Shown here: positions 33,327-41,867 of the stretch, one piece after another
Layout: each line of letters starts with the position of its first letter
How positions within the stretch are numbered: position 1 is the stretch's first letter
Assembly: GCF_002920615.1 (NCBI RefSeq)
Contig: NZ_PQSU01000014.1
Coordinates: forward strand, 1-64,000
Length of the DNA stretch: 64,000 nucleotides
Direction: 5' to 3'
DNA from: Streptomyces sp. Ru62
GTDB taxonomy: Bacteria; Actinomycetota; Actinomycetes; Streptomycetales; Streptomycetaceae
Translations under genes and position numbers: made by a program
Notes under the pieces: generated by a model
What the model was told of the DNA's origin: nothing
Seen by the model: only the letters and a program-made list of their open reading frames with translations
Databases searched by the model: none

Positions 33327-34067
33327 ATGACTCAGCTCGGTCTGCCCGACACCATCCAGGCCTGTCTCTTCGACCTCGACGGGGTCGTCACCAAGACCGC
33401 CGTCGTGCACGCGGCGGCCTGGAAGGAGACGTTCGACGCCTTCCTGCGTGACTACGAGGGGGAACAGGGGCGGCCGTTCGACGCCGTCACCGACTACGAC
33501 GAGTACGTCGACGGCCGCCCCCGCGCCGACGGCGTCCGCGCCTTCCTCGCCTCACGCGGCATCCAGCTCCCCGAAGGCGGCCCGGACGACCCGCCGGACG
33601 CCCGCACCGTGCACGGCCTCGGCAACCGCAAGAACGACCTGCTGCTGGAGAAGATCCGCACCGGCGGGGTCGAGGCGTACGAGGGCACCCTGCGGTACCT
33701 GGAGGCGGTCCGCGCCGCGGGACTGCGCACCGCGATCGTCTCCTCCAGCGCCAACTGCCGGGACGTGCTGCGCGCGGTCGGCGCCGAGCACTTCTTCGAC
33801 GTACGGATCGACGGCGTGGTCGCGGCCGAGCGGAACCTGCCGGGCAAGCCGCACCCCGACACCTTCCTGGCCGCCGCCCGCGACCTCGGCGTCGAGGCGT
33901 CCCGCGCGGCCGTCTTCGAGGACGCGCTGGCCGGCATGGACGCCGGCCGGGCAGGCGGCTTCGGCCACGTCGTCGGCGTGGACCGGGTGGGCCAGACCGA
34001 CGCGCTGTACGCGCACGGCGCCGACATCGTCGTCAAGGACCTGGCCGAACTGGGAGGCAAGCAGTGA
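33327..34067 (+). CDS. Beta-phosphoglucomutase-family HAD phosphatase/mutase
   Basis: 246 residues. HAD motif I is FDLDGVV (Asp16, Asp18), with cap domain next and motifs II-IV as VSSSANC, GKPHPD and FEDALAGMDAG. Members isomerise beta-glucose-1-phosphate to glucose-6-phosphate or act as phosphatases. The 3' end overlaps the GH65 gene by 4 nt (GTGA), a well-known pairing: the phosphorylase makes beta-glucose-1-phosphate and this enzyme feeds it into glycolysis. The motif IV residue pattern is fully conserved. Confidence 0.88.
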   Translation: MTQLGLPDTIQACLFDLDGVVTKTAVVHAAAWKETFDAFLRDYEGEQGRPFDAVTDYDEYVDGRPRADGVRAFLASRGIQLPEGGPDDPPDARTVHGLGNRKNDLLLEKIRTGGVEAYEGTLRYLEAVRAAGLRTAIVSSSANCRDVLRAVGAEHFFDVRIDGVVAAERNLPGKPHPDTFLAAARDLGVEASRAAVFEDALAGMDAGRAGGFGHVVGVDRVGQTDALYAHGADIVVKDLAELGGKQ

Positions 34068-36439
34068 TCACCGACCGTTCCTACGGCGTCGAACCGTGGA
34101 CCGTCCGGGAGACCGCCCTCGACCTCGACGTCCTCGCCCAGAGCGAGTCGGTGTTCGCCCTGTCCAACGGGCACGTCGGCTGGCGCGGCAACCTGGACGA
34201 GGGCGAGCCGCACGGCCTGCCCGGCAGCTACCTCAACGGGGTGCACGAGGTGCACCCGCTGCCGTACGCGGAGGCCGGCTACGGCTACCCGGAGTCCGGG
34301 CAGACCGTCATCAACGTCACCAACGGCAAGGTCATCCGGCTGCTGGTGGACGACGAGCCGTTCGACCTGCGCTACGGCCGGCTCGTCGCCCACGAACGCG
34401 TCCTGGACCTGCGCCGCGGAGTGCTGGAGCGCACGTGCGAGTGGACCTCCCCGGCCGGCTCCACGGTCCGGGTGCGCTCCACCCGGCTGGTCTCGCTGAC
34501 CCAGCGGGCCGTGGCCGCCGTCGCGTACGAGGTGGAGGCCGTCGGCAGCCGCAGCCGGGTGGTGATCCAGTCCGAGCTGGTCGCCAACGAGAGCCTGCCC
34601 GACCCCGACGGCGACCCGCGCGCGGCGAAGGCGCTGAAGTCCCCGCTGGAACAGGAGGACGGCTTCGCCTCCGGCAACCGGCTGCGGCTGGTGCACCGCA
34701 CCCGGCGCAGCGGTCTGCGGGTCGCCGTGGCCGCCGACCACGTCGTCACCGGACCCGAACGCACTACCAGCCGCAGCGAGAGCGGCATCGACGTGGCCCG
34801 GCTGACCGTCACCTCCGTGCTGGAACCCGGACAGACCCTGCGGATGGAGAAGCTGGTCGCCCACGGCTGGTCCGGCACCCGGTCGCTGCCCGCGATGGCC
34901 GACCAGGTCGACGCCGCGCTCGCTGCCGCCGGCCACGACGGCTGGCAGGGCCTGCTCGACGACCAGCGGGCCTGCCTGGACGACTTCTGGGCCCGCGCCG
35001 ACGTCGAGGTGGAGGGCGACGAGGAGATCCAGCAGGCCGTCCGGTTCGCGCTGTTCCACGTCCTCCAGGCCGGTGCCCGCGCCGAGCAGCGCGCCATCCC
35101 CGCCAAGGGGCTCACCGGCTCCGGCTACGACGGGCACGCCTTCTGGGACACCGAGATGTTCGTGCTGCCCGTGCTCACCCACACCGCCCCTCAGGCCGTC
35201 GCCGAGGCCCTGCGCTGGCGGTACAACACCCTGGACGAGGCCCGCGAACGCGCGGCCCAACTCGGGCTCGCCGGCGCCGCGTTCCCCTGGCGGACCATCG
35301 CCGGTCCGGAAGGCTCCGCGTACTGGCCGGCCGGCACCGCAGCCTTCCACGTCAACGCCGGCATAGCCGACGCGGTCGTCCGGTACGTCGAGGCCACCGG
35401 CGACACCGCCTTCGAGCGGGAGACCGGCGTGGAACTGCTGGTGGAGACGGCCCGGTTGTGGCGCTCGCTCGGCCACCACGACACCCACGGGGTCTTCCAC
35501 CTCGACGGCGTCACCGGCCCCGACGAGTACAGCGCGGTCGCCGACGACAACACCTACACCAACCTGATGGCCCGGCAGAACCTGCGCGCCGCCGCCGACG
35601 CCGTCGAACGCCACCCGGACCAGGCGCGGCGGCTCGGGGTGGACGAGGAGGAGAGCGCGGCCTGGCGGGACGCCGCCGACGCCATGCACATCCCCTACAA
35701 CGCCGAACTCGGCGTCCACGAACAGCACGCCGGCTTCACCCGCTACCAGCGCTGGGACTTCGAGGGCACCCGCGCCGACCAGTACCCGCTGCTGCTCCAC
35801 TTCCCCTACTTCGACCTCTACCGCAAGCAGGTCGTCAAACAGGCCGACCTGGTGCTGGCCATGTACACCTGCGGCGACTACTTCGAGCAGGAGCACGACG
35901 AGGAGCAGATCGCCCGGAACTTCGCCTACTACGAGCCGCTGACCGTCCGCGACTCCTCCCTGTCCGCCTGCTGCCAGGCCGTCATCGCCGCCCAGACCGG
36001 CCACCTGGACCTCGCCTACGCCTACACCGCCGAGGCCGCGCTGATGGACCTCCAGGACCTGGAGCACAACACGCGGGACGGGCTGCACATCGCCTCCCTC
36101 GCCGGCACGTGGATGGCCCTGGTCGCGGGCTTCGGCGGCATGCGGCACGACGGCGACCGGCTCCGGTTCACCCCGCGCCTGCCCGAACGGCTGCGCCGCG
36201 TCGCCTTCAACGTCCAGTTCCGCGGGCGCCGACTGCGCGTGGACATCGGCGCGGACAAGGTGACGTACGCGCTCCTGGACGGCCCACCGCTGACGCTCCG
36301 CCACCACGGTGAACCACTCACGGTCAGCACCGACGGCCCGGCCGTCCGCGCGCTACCACCGGCACCGCGGCGCCCCACACCACAACAGCCGGTGCACCGG
36401 GGGCCGGGCGGCGGGGAAGGGGGCGCGTTCGGGGGCTGA
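34064..36439 (+). CDS. GH65 glycoside phosphorylase (trehalose/kojibiose/maltose type)
   Basis: 791 residues. Beta-sandwich N-domain (about 1-270), then an (alpha/alpha)6 barrel. The catalytic acid is Glu488 in TGPDEYSAVADDN, with YDGHAFWDTEMFVLP upstream and KQADLVLAMY and QAVIAAQTGHLDLAY downstream. The enzyme cleaves an alpha-glucosidic disaccharide with phosphate and inversion, yielding beta-glucose-1-phosphate. Trehalose is a likely substrate by context in Streptomyces, but kojibiose, maltose or others fit equally. GTG start with GGGAGG 6 nt upstream; coupled to the beta-PGM gene. The 3' end is a Pro/Gly-rich tail of about 25 residues that may be variable. Confidence 0.9.
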   Translation: MITDRSYGVEPWTVRETALDLDVLAQSESVFALSNGHVGWRGNLDEGEPHGLPGSYLNGVHEVHPLPYAEAGYGYPESGQTVINVTNGKVIRLLVDDEPFDLRYGRLVAHERVLDLRRGVLERTCEWTSPAGSTVRVRSTRLVSLTQRAVAAVAYEVEAVGSRSRVVIQSELVANESLPDPDGDPRAAKALKSPLEQEDGFASGNRLRLVHRTRRSGLRVAVAADHVVTGPERTTSRSESGIDVARLTVTSVLEPGQTLRMEKLVAHGWSGTRSLPAMADQVDAALAAAGHDGWQGLLDDQRACLDDFWARADVEVEGDEEIQQAVRFALFHVLQAGARAEQRAIPAKGLTGSGYDGHAFWDTEMFVLPVLTHTAPQAVAEALRWRYNTLDEARERAAQLGLAGAAFPWRTIAGPEGSAYWPAGTAAFHVNAGIADAVVRYVEATGDTAFERETGVELLVETARLWRSLGHHDTHGVFHLDGVTGPDEYSAVADDNTYTNLMARQNLRAAADAVERHPDQARRLGVDEEESAAWRDAADAMHIPYNAELGVHEQHAGFTRYQRWDFEGTRADQYPLLLHFPYFDLYRKQVVKQADLVLAMYTCGDYFEQEHDEEQIARNFAYYEPLTVRDSSLSACCQAVIAAQTGHLDLAYAYTAEAALMDLQDLEHNTRDGLHIASLAGTWMALVAGFGGMRHDGDRLRFTPRLPERLRRVAFNVQFRGRRLRVDIGADKVTYALLDGPPLTLRHHGEPLTVSTDGPAVRALPPAPRRPTPQQPVHRGPGGGEGGAFGG

Positions 36440-36566
36440 GCGGCTGCCCGGCCGGGGCGGGACGGGGCGGGGGCGGCGAGGGGGCCGGGTGGTGGGTGAG
36501 CGCTGTCAGGCACGGGCCGCCGGCGGGGGGTACCGGGTGCCGACCGGGGGGCCGGGTGCCGGGGGC

Positions 36567-36736
36567 GGCTCGGGCTCTGTGCCGGATGGCAGCCGGGTGT
36601 CCTCTGGTGTCCTCGGGTGTTGCGGAGTGTGCCGGGCGTGGGTGTCGGGGTGGCTCGGGCCGTGTACCGGACGGCGGCCGGGTGTCCCCGGGTGTCGCGG
36701 GGTGCGCTGGGCGTCGGTCTCGGGCGCGGAGCGCCG
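36567..36736. repeat. Tandem imperfect 85-nt repeat in a gene-free spacer
   Basis: In the 317-nt gap (36440-36756) a unit starting GGCTCGGGC at 36567 recurs at 36652 with matching blocks TGT-CCGGA-GGC-GCCGGGTGTCC and CGGGTGT-GCGG-GTG-GC-GGGCGT. The second copy lacks a short duplication (CTCTGGTGT) present in the first. The rest of the gap is unstructured GC-rich sequence. Confidence 0.6.
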
Positions 36737-36756
36737 CCGTGCCGGGCCAGCGTCCC

Positions 36757-37650
36757 TCAGTCGAGCACCCCGGACAGCAGGTGCAGCAGGTCGCCGGTCG
36801 CGTCGGCGGCGAGCAGGGCCGGGAGGGTGCCGAGGGCGAGGACGGCCAGGGCCGCGGACCACAGACGCGGGGGCGGGTTCGTCCGGAGGGCCGCGATCCG
36901 GCGGGTGACGGCCCGGTCGGTGAACTGAAGGGCGCAGCCCACGCGTGCCCTGCCCGCGCTGAGCGCGGCCCGGGCCAGCGCCCGCGCGGTCACCCGCCGG
37001 TCCCCGACGACGGCCGCCGCCCGCTCGTCGGCCCACCGCTCCACGAGGAAGGTGACCGCCGCGCGCACCGGTCCCAGCAGCGGATCGGCCGCCGCCGCGA
37101 GCGTGACCGCCGACACCAACAGCCCGTGCCGGTGCGTGAGATGGGCCCGCTCGTGGGCGAGGAGCACCCGGCGCTCCGCGGGGCCCAGCGCGCTCAGCAT
37201 CGCGGAGGTGACCAGGATCCGGCCCGGCCGTCCCGGGATCGCGAACGCCCGCGGCACGTCCGAGGCGGCGACGATCAGCTCGGTGTCCGCCGGCTGCCCC
37301 GCGCCGAGCCGCCGTAGCGCGCGCCGCGTGCACCGCTCGGCGCGCACGGCCCGGCGGACACGCACGGCGACGGCCGCCAGTGCCAGACAGGCGGCGAGCC
37401 CGATCACCGTGGGCACCGGGTCGGTCAGCGGGTGCCCGTCCTCGCGGGCCTCGCGGATCACCGGCGGCGCGTCCCCGAGCAGCGCGGCGGCCAGCAGGAG
37501 CAGCGACCAGGTGGTGGCCGCCGCCGTCAGCACGGCGGCCGAGGCCAGCACGCGCGCGGCGAGCGCCGGCGCGGCCCGGCGGGCGAGCACGGGAGCGACG
37601 GCCGACAGCAGCAGCGACAGCGCCAGCGGGGCGTACACGTCGAACGTCAT
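36757..37650 (-). CDS. M56/BlaR1-like membrane metallopeptidase
   Basis: 297 residues with about 4 transmembrane helices. The zinc motif HExxH is LLAHERAHL (His166, Glu167, His170), with the third ligand probably in WADERAA. M56 proteases cleave partner repressors at the membrane in BlaR1-BlaI systems. Directly downstream of blaI (24 nt). It lacks an extracellular penicillin-binding sensor domain, so the inducing signal differs from beta-lactam sensing. It is the likely antagonist of the BlaI protein. Confidence 0.87.
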   Translation of the reverse strand: MTFDVYAPLALSLLLSAVAPVLARRAAPALAARVLASAAVLTAAATTWSLLLLAAALLGDAPPVIREAREDGHPLTDPVPTVIGLAACLALAAVAVRVRRAVRAERCTRRALRRLGAGQPADTELIVAASDVPRAFAIPGRPGRILVTSAMLSALGPAERRVLLAHERAHLTHRHGLLVSAVTLAAAADPLLGPVRAAVTFLVERWADERAAAVVGDRRVTARALARAALSAGRARVGCALQFTDRAVTRRIAALRTNPPPRLWSAALAVLALGTLPALLAADATGDLLHLLSGVLD

Positions 37651-37674
37651 GCGCCGAACCTCATGAGCCCGGCC

Positions 37675-38058
37675 TCACGCGCCGTCCCCGGCGAGCAGCT
37701 CGCGCAGCGCCCGCTCCTCCTCGGCGCTCAGCCCGGTCACGAACTGCTGGAGCGCGGCGATCGGGTCCGGCCCCCGGTCCAGGACCTCGTGCATCGCCTC
37801 GGCGGTCAGCTCGGCCGCGTTCTTGGCCGGCCGGTACGCGCCGCGCCGCCCGTCGGCGTCCCGGAGCACCAGCCCTTTGTCGTACAGCCGTTTGAGGATC
37901 GTGTGGACCGTGTTGTACGCGAGCCCGCCACCGATCTCGTGCTGGATCTCCGCCGGGGTCAGCGGTCGCTCGGTGGCCCAGAGGGCGGCCAGCACCTCGC
38001 TCTCCAGCGCCCCGGCGCTGCGCCGTTCCGCTCTGCCGCGGGACCCTGTGCCAGCCAT
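37675..38058 (-). CDS. BlaI/MecI-family transcriptional repressor
   Basis: 127 residues. Winged helix in the first 75 (LESEVLAALWATERPLTPAEIQHEIGGGLAYNTVHTILKRLYDKGLVLRD), then an acidic dimerisation domain (KNAAELTAEAMHEVLDRGPDP...EERALRELLAG). It should repress its own operon and the divergent genes and be cleaved by the M56 protease. Three copies of one 17-bp dyad lie upstream between the two units. The ATG at 38058 has AAGG upstream. Unlike classic BlaI it has no beta-lactamase neighbour. Confidence 0.88.
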   Translation of the reverse strand: MAGTGSRGRAERRSAGALESEVLAALWATERPLTPAEIQHEIGGGLAYNTVHTILKRLYDKGLVLRDADGRRGAYRPAKNAAELTAEAMHEVLDRGPDPIAALQQFVTGLSAEEERALRELLAGDGA

Positions 38059-38065
38059 GCCACAA

Positions 38066-38082
38066 CCTTACAGCGAGTAGGG
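38066..38082. promoter_or_regulatory. Candidate BlaI operator copy 1 (CCTTAC-AGCGA-GTAGGG)
   Basis: A dyad with one mismatch between arms; it lies 8 nt before the blaI start. It has the same architecture as the two copies at 38167 and 38194 (CCYTAC-N5-GTRGGG). Confidence 0.6.
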
Positions 38083-38166
38083 CCGTCGGCCGGATGGCCC
38101 CGCCTGCGGGCGCGGGCAGATCATTCGCGTTAGTTTGTCCGTGTTTTCCCCTGCTCCCGTCTCCGG

Positions 38167-38183
38167 CCCTACAGGCCGTAGGG
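38167..38183. promoter_or_regulatory. Candidate BlaI operator copy 2 (perfect dyad)
   Basis: CCCTAC-AGGCC-GTAGGG is a perfect 6-bp inverted repeat, about 49 nt upstream of the glycosyltransferase start. Its centre is 27 nt from copy 3 and 101 nt from copy 1. Confidence 0.65.
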
Positions 38184-38193
38184 TGACAGTGGG

Positions 38194-38210
38194 CCCTACG
38201 GGCTGTGGGG
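38194..38210. promoter_or_regulatory. Candidate BlaI operator copy 3 (CCCTAC-GGGCT-GTGGGG)
   Basis: Same dyad with one arm mismatch. It ends 21 nt upstream of the glycosyltransferase ATG and would block that promoter if occupied. Confidence 0.6.
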
Positions 38211-38231
38211 GACGGGGACGGAGGGGTGGAC

Positions 38232-39992
38232 ATGGCCGGCAGTGCGCACGCGACAGTCGACACGGCGAGCCGCGAGCACGCGCGCCGCGCGTCCGCCGGC
38301 TCCGGGCGCGCGGTCTGGCCGACGGCGGCCGTCGCCGCCGCCTTCACCCTGGCCCAACTGGTCCTCGTGCGCCCCGGTCTGGGGCTCGGCTGGGACGAGA
38401 CGGTGTACGTCAGCCAGGTCAGCGGACACGCTCCCGCCTCCTTCTTCAGCGCACCCCGCGCCCGGGGCGTCTCCCTGCTGGTCGCCCCGGTGGCGGCGTG
38501 GTCGTCGTCCACGGCCCTGTTGCGGATCTACCTCGCCCTCCTCTCCGGTCTGGCCCTGTTCCTGGCCCTGCGTGCCTGGCGGGGACTGTTCCCCGTCCGG
38601 GTCCTCGCCTTCGGCGGAGCCCTGTTCGCCTCCCTCTGGGTGACCCTGTTCTACGGCCCGCAGGCCATGCCCAACCACTGGGTCGCCGTCGCCGCCCTCG
38701 CCGCCGTCGCCTGCTTCCTGCGCGCCCCCACCGACCGGGGCGCCCTGTGGGGCCTGGCGGGGAGCGCGGCGCTGATGGCGTGGATGCGGCCGGTGGACGC
38801 GGTCTGGGCGACCCTGCCGCTGCTCGCCCTCGGCCTGGCGCGCCGCCGCCGGAGGGCACTGGTCGTGCTGCTCGCCGGGCTCGCCGCCGGCGCCGCCGAG
38901 TGGGTGATCGAGGCGTACGCGAGCTACGGCGGTCTGGCGCGCCGGCTGTCCGACGGCTCGGCGATCCAGGGCGGCCTGGGCTGGCACTTCGCCGTCGTCG
39001 ACCAACTGCGCAGCCTGGGCGGGCGCACGCTGTGCCGGCCGTGCAGCGGCTCCCTGCCGCATCCGCTGGTCACGCTCTGGTGGTTCACGCTGCCCGTGCT
39101 GGCCGTCCTCGCGCTGGTCGTCGCCCGGCGCGGACGGCGCCCGGCGGCCACGCTGCTGCCGCTCGCCTGCGCGGCGACCGCCGCGTTCCCCTACCTGTTC
39201 CTGATCGGCTACGCGGCACCCCGCTTCCTGCTCCCGGCCTACGCCCTCCTCGCGATCCCGGTCGCCGACGCGCTGGCCCACCTGACCACGAGGCCGCGTC
39301 ACCCGGCCCGGCGCCCCGCGCCACGCCTGCCGCCGCGTCCGGCCCAGCACGTGTCGGAGCGCCCCGGCCGGAGTCCTGCCTCGCGCCTGAACCCGGACCC
39401 GGACCAGCGCCCACCCCTGGGCTCGGCCCCCACCCCGGCCGACTTCCGGAGCCTGGACCCGGCCCGTGCCCCGGCCGACCCCCGAACCCTGAACCCGACC
39501 CCTGCCCCGACCCCCGATCCCCCCTCGCGTCCGGCCCCGGACCGGCCCCGGTGGCCGGTCCCACCCGCCGGCCGAATCCCCTCACCCCGGCCGACCCGGC
39601 GCCCACTGGCCCTCGTGCTGGTCTGCGTCGGTCTCGCCGTCCACCTCGCCGTGCAACTCGTCGTCCTCCTGCATGTGGTCGGCGCGGCCACCACCGCGCA
39701 TGACGCCTGGGGGCGCACCGCGGCCGAGATGGGACGCCGCGGGGTGCGGCCGCCCTGTCTGGTCACCGGGCACGAGGCCATCCCCGTCGCCTTCGCCGTC
39801 GGTTGCTCCTCCGCCGCGACCGCCGGACCCAACGCCAACATCACCGAGGACGGCATCACCCGGACCGCGCGGCGGACGCCGGTCGCCACGCTCGTGCCGG
39901 CCGGGTCCGCGCCGCCCCGGTACGCCCGTGACTGGCCGTCCGTGCCCGTCGGCGCGGTCCGGCTCTACTACGCCGTACCGGGCGCCGCCTGA
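38232..39992 (+). CDS. Polytopic GT-C-type glycosyltransferase-like membrane protein
   Basis: 586 residues, about 9-10 helices. The first luminal loop has GLGWDETVYVSQVSGHAPASFF, an acidic DE motif like GT39/GT-C enzymes. A helix-loop region with two Cys (LCRPCSGSLPHP) and a 110-residue Pro/Asp/Arg-rich cytosolic insertion (about 370-480, with RPPLGSAPTPADF... repeats) are unusual. Start ATG 38232 has GGAGGGG 5 nt upstream. It is likely repressed by BlaI because of the operators before it, and translation is coupled (TGATG) to the following gene, so both form an operon. Confidence 0.7.
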   Translation: MAGSAHATVDTASREHARRASAGSGRAVWPTAAVAAAFTLAQLVLVRPGLGLGWDETVYVSQVSGHAPASFFSAPRARGVSLLVAPVAAWSSSTALLRIYLALLSGLALFLALRAWRGLFPVRVLAFGGALFASLWVTLFYGPQAMPNHWVAVAALAAVACFLRAPTDRGALWGLAGSAALMAWMRPVDAVWATLPLLALGLARRRRRALVVLLAGLAAGAAEWVIEAYASYGGLARRLSDGSAIQGGLGWHFAVVDQLRSLGGRTLCRPCSGSLPHPLVTLWWFTLPVLAVLALVVARRGRRPAATLLPLACAATAAFPYLFLIGYAAPRFLLPAYALLAIPVADALAHLTTRPRHPARRPAPRLPPRPAQHVSERPGRSPASRLNPDPDQRPPLGSAPTPADFRSLDPARAPADPRTLNPTPAPTPDPPSRPAPDRPRWPVPPAGRIPSPRPTRRPLALVLVCVGLAVHLAVQLVVLLHVVGAATTAHDAWGRTAAEMGRRGVRPPCLVTGHEAIPVAFAVGCSSAATAGPNANITEDGITRTARRTPVATLVPAGSAPPRYARDWPSVPVGAVRLYYAVPGAA

Positions 39993-40939
39993 TGACCTCT
40001 CCGGCCGGGCTCACCGCCTCCCTCGGCCGCCGGCGCGCCCGCTGGCAGGCCGGCGCCTGTCTCGCCGTACTGCTCGGCGCGCTGTACCTGGCCCACCGGC
40101 ACTGGCCCGCGGTCGAGAGCGGCGCCGGGCGGCTGGCGGTCGCCGACCAGGGCTGGCTGCTGGTCGGGGCCGCCGCGGCCACGGGCACCTGGGCGGCCTC
40201 CGCGCTGGCCCAGCAGGGCGCCGTCGTACCGCGGCTGCCCGGAGCCCGCCTGGTCGCCGCGCAGTTCGCCGCCTCCGCCGCCAACCACCTGCTGCCCGCG
40301 GGGCTCGGCGCGGGCGCGGTGAACCTGCGGTTCCTGACCCGCTGCGGGCTCCCGGCCGGCCGCTCGGCCGGCGCGCTCGCCGTCAAGGCCGGCGCGGGCG
40401 CCGCCGTCCGTCTGGCGCTGATCGCGCTACTCGCCCCGGCCTGCCCCGAGCTGCTGCGCCTCCCGCACGTCTCCCCGACGGCGGTCGCCGTCGTCCTGGG
40501 TGTCCTCGTCCTCGCGGCGGCCCCGCTCGCCACCCCCTGGTGGCCGCGCTGCCGGCGAGCCCTCGGCGGCCTGGTCGCCGACATCCGCGCGCTGCACGCC
40601 TGCCCGGCCCGCGCCGCTGCCCTGTGGGGCGGCTCCCTGGCCTTCGCCGGGCTGCACGCGCTGGTCCTGATCGCCGTCACCCGGGCCGTCGGTCTGCCGC
40701 TCGCGCCGCTCCAGGTGGCCCTGCTGTACCTCGCGGCGAGCAGCGCCGCCGCCCTGCTGCCCTCCCCGGGCGGCCTCGGCTCGCTGGACGCCGCCCTCGC
40801 CCTCGCCCTCACCGCCGCCGGCACCCCGGGAGCCGTCGCCGCGTCCGCCGTCCTCGGCTACCGGCTGCTGACCGTGTGGCTGCCGCTGCTCCCCGGCCTG
40901 CTGGTGCTCGGGGTGCTGGTGCGCCGCAAGGCCCTGTGA
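39992..40939 (+). CDS. LPG synthase/UPF0104-type membrane protein
   Basis: 315 residues with about 8 transmembrane helices. Helical pairs with SAANHLLPAGLGAGAVNLRFL, KAGAGAAVRLALIALLA and the C-terminal SSAAALLPSPGGLGSLDAALALALT are typical of the flippase-like lysylphosphatidylglycerol synthase membrane domain. No C-terminal aminoacyl-transfer domain, so it may be a lipid or polyprenyl-phosphate transporter. Its start shares one base with the preceding stop. It follows the GT-C gene and probably works with it on a lipid-linked sugar. Confidence 0.75.
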   Translation: MTSPAGLTASLGRRRARWQAGACLAVLLGALYLAHRHWPAVESGAGRLAVADQGWLLVGAAAATGTWAASALAQQGAVVPRLPGARLVAAQFAASAANHLLPAGLGAGAVNLRFLTRCGLPAGRSAGALAVKAGAGAAVRLALIALLAPACPELLRLPHVSPTAVAVVLGVLVLAAAPLATPWWPRCRRALGGLVADIRALHACPARAAALWGGSLAFAGLHALVLIAVTRAVGLPLAPLQVALLYLAASSAAALLPSPGGLGSLDAALALALTAAGTPGAVAASAVLGYRLLTVWLPLLPGLLVLGVLVRRKAL

Positions 40940-41012
40940 GGACGGGAGAGTTTCCCACGGGCCCGCTTCAGGTAGGAGTCGGGTACTGCCGTGTGACACA
41001 GGAGGGGGAGTC

Positions 41013-41867
41013 ATGCCGGGCAACGACAGCGCGGGCCTGCCGAGCGAGGCCTTCTTCACACCGGGGACGTCGTCCTTCAGCGAGTTCCTGACCGCGCACC
41101 GCCCCGGGCTGCTGCCCACCGCGCCCCCGTTCCCGCCCGGCGTCAGCGTGCCGGCGGACCGGTTCCCGCACGGCACCACCGTGCTCGCGCTCACCTACCG
41201 CGACGGCGTGCTGATAGCAGGGGACCGCCGGGCCACGATGGGCAACCTCATCGCCCAGCGCGACCTGGAGAAGGTGCACCCCGCCGACGACCACACGGCC
41301 GTCGCCTTCGCCGGCACCGTCGGCCTCGCCCTCGACATGGTGCGGCTCTACCAGGTCGAGCTGACCCACTTCGAGAAGATCGAGGGCGTTCCGATGACGC
41401 TCGGCGCCAAGGCGACCCGCCTCGCGGCCATGATCCGGCAGAACCTCGCCCAGGCCATGCAGGGCCTCGTCGTCGTCCCGCTGCTCGTCGGCTTCGACCT
41501 CACCGCGCCCGCGGGCGGACGCGGCCGGATCTTCAGCTTCGACGCGGCCGGCGGGCTCTACGAGAAGCGCCACTTCCACGCCGAGGGCAGCGGCTCCCCC
41601 TATGCCCGGGGCGCCCTGAAGAAGCTGTACCGGCCGGACCTGTCCCGCCGGGAGGCGGCGCTCGCCGCGCTCCAGGCGCTGTACGACGCCGCGGACGACG
41701 ACTCGGCCACCGGCGGACCGGACCTGAACCGCCGGATCTTCCCCGTCGTCTCCGTCATCACCGAGGACGGCTTCGAGCGGCTCCCGGAGGCGGAGACGGA
41801 GGACCTGAGCCGCGAGACGGTCCGGCAGCGCGCCGGCCGCCCGGACGGCCCGCACGCCTCACCCTGA
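41013..41867 (+). CDS. prcB: Proteasome beta subunit, orphan copy
   Basis: 284 residues. The propeptide ends at His53-Gly54 and the mature chain starts at Thr55 (PHG|TTVLALTYRDGV), with mature Thr1, Asp17 (AGDRRATMG) and Lys33 (RDLEKV) present. AGTVGLALDMVRLYQVELTHFEKIEG, GSGSPYARGALKKLYR and YDAADDDSATGGPDLNRRIFPV match actinobacterial PrcB. Active peptidase expected. PrcB normally lies between pup and prcA; here none of those genes (nor dop, mpa or prcA) is in the window, so this is a second copy or a relocated one. It could form an alternative 20S core with PrcA, or a homo-oligomer. Confidence 0.92.
   Translation: MPGNDSAGLPSEAFFTPGTSSFSEFLTAHRPGLLPTAPPFPPGVSVPADRFPHGTTVLALTYRDGVLIAGDRRATMGNLIAQRDLEKVHPADDHTAVAFAGTVGLALDMVRLYQVELTHFEKIEGVPMTLGAKATRLAAMIRQNLAQAMQGLVVVPLLVGFDLTAPAGGRGRIFSFDAAGGLYEKRHFHAEGSGSPYARGALKKLYRPDLSRREAALAALQALYDAADDDSATGGPDLNRRIFPVVSVITEDGFERLPEAETEDLSRETVRQRAGRPDGPHASP

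Noticed and set aside
33494..36307. A 937-codon reverse-strand frame across the GH65 operon
   Set aside because: It mirrors the beta-PGM/GH65 genes and has no family features or ribosome site.
36757..38058. A beta-lactam resistance locus
   Set aside because: There is no beta-lactamase and the M56 protein has no penicillin-binding sensor domain; the regulated neighbours are glycosyltransferase-like.
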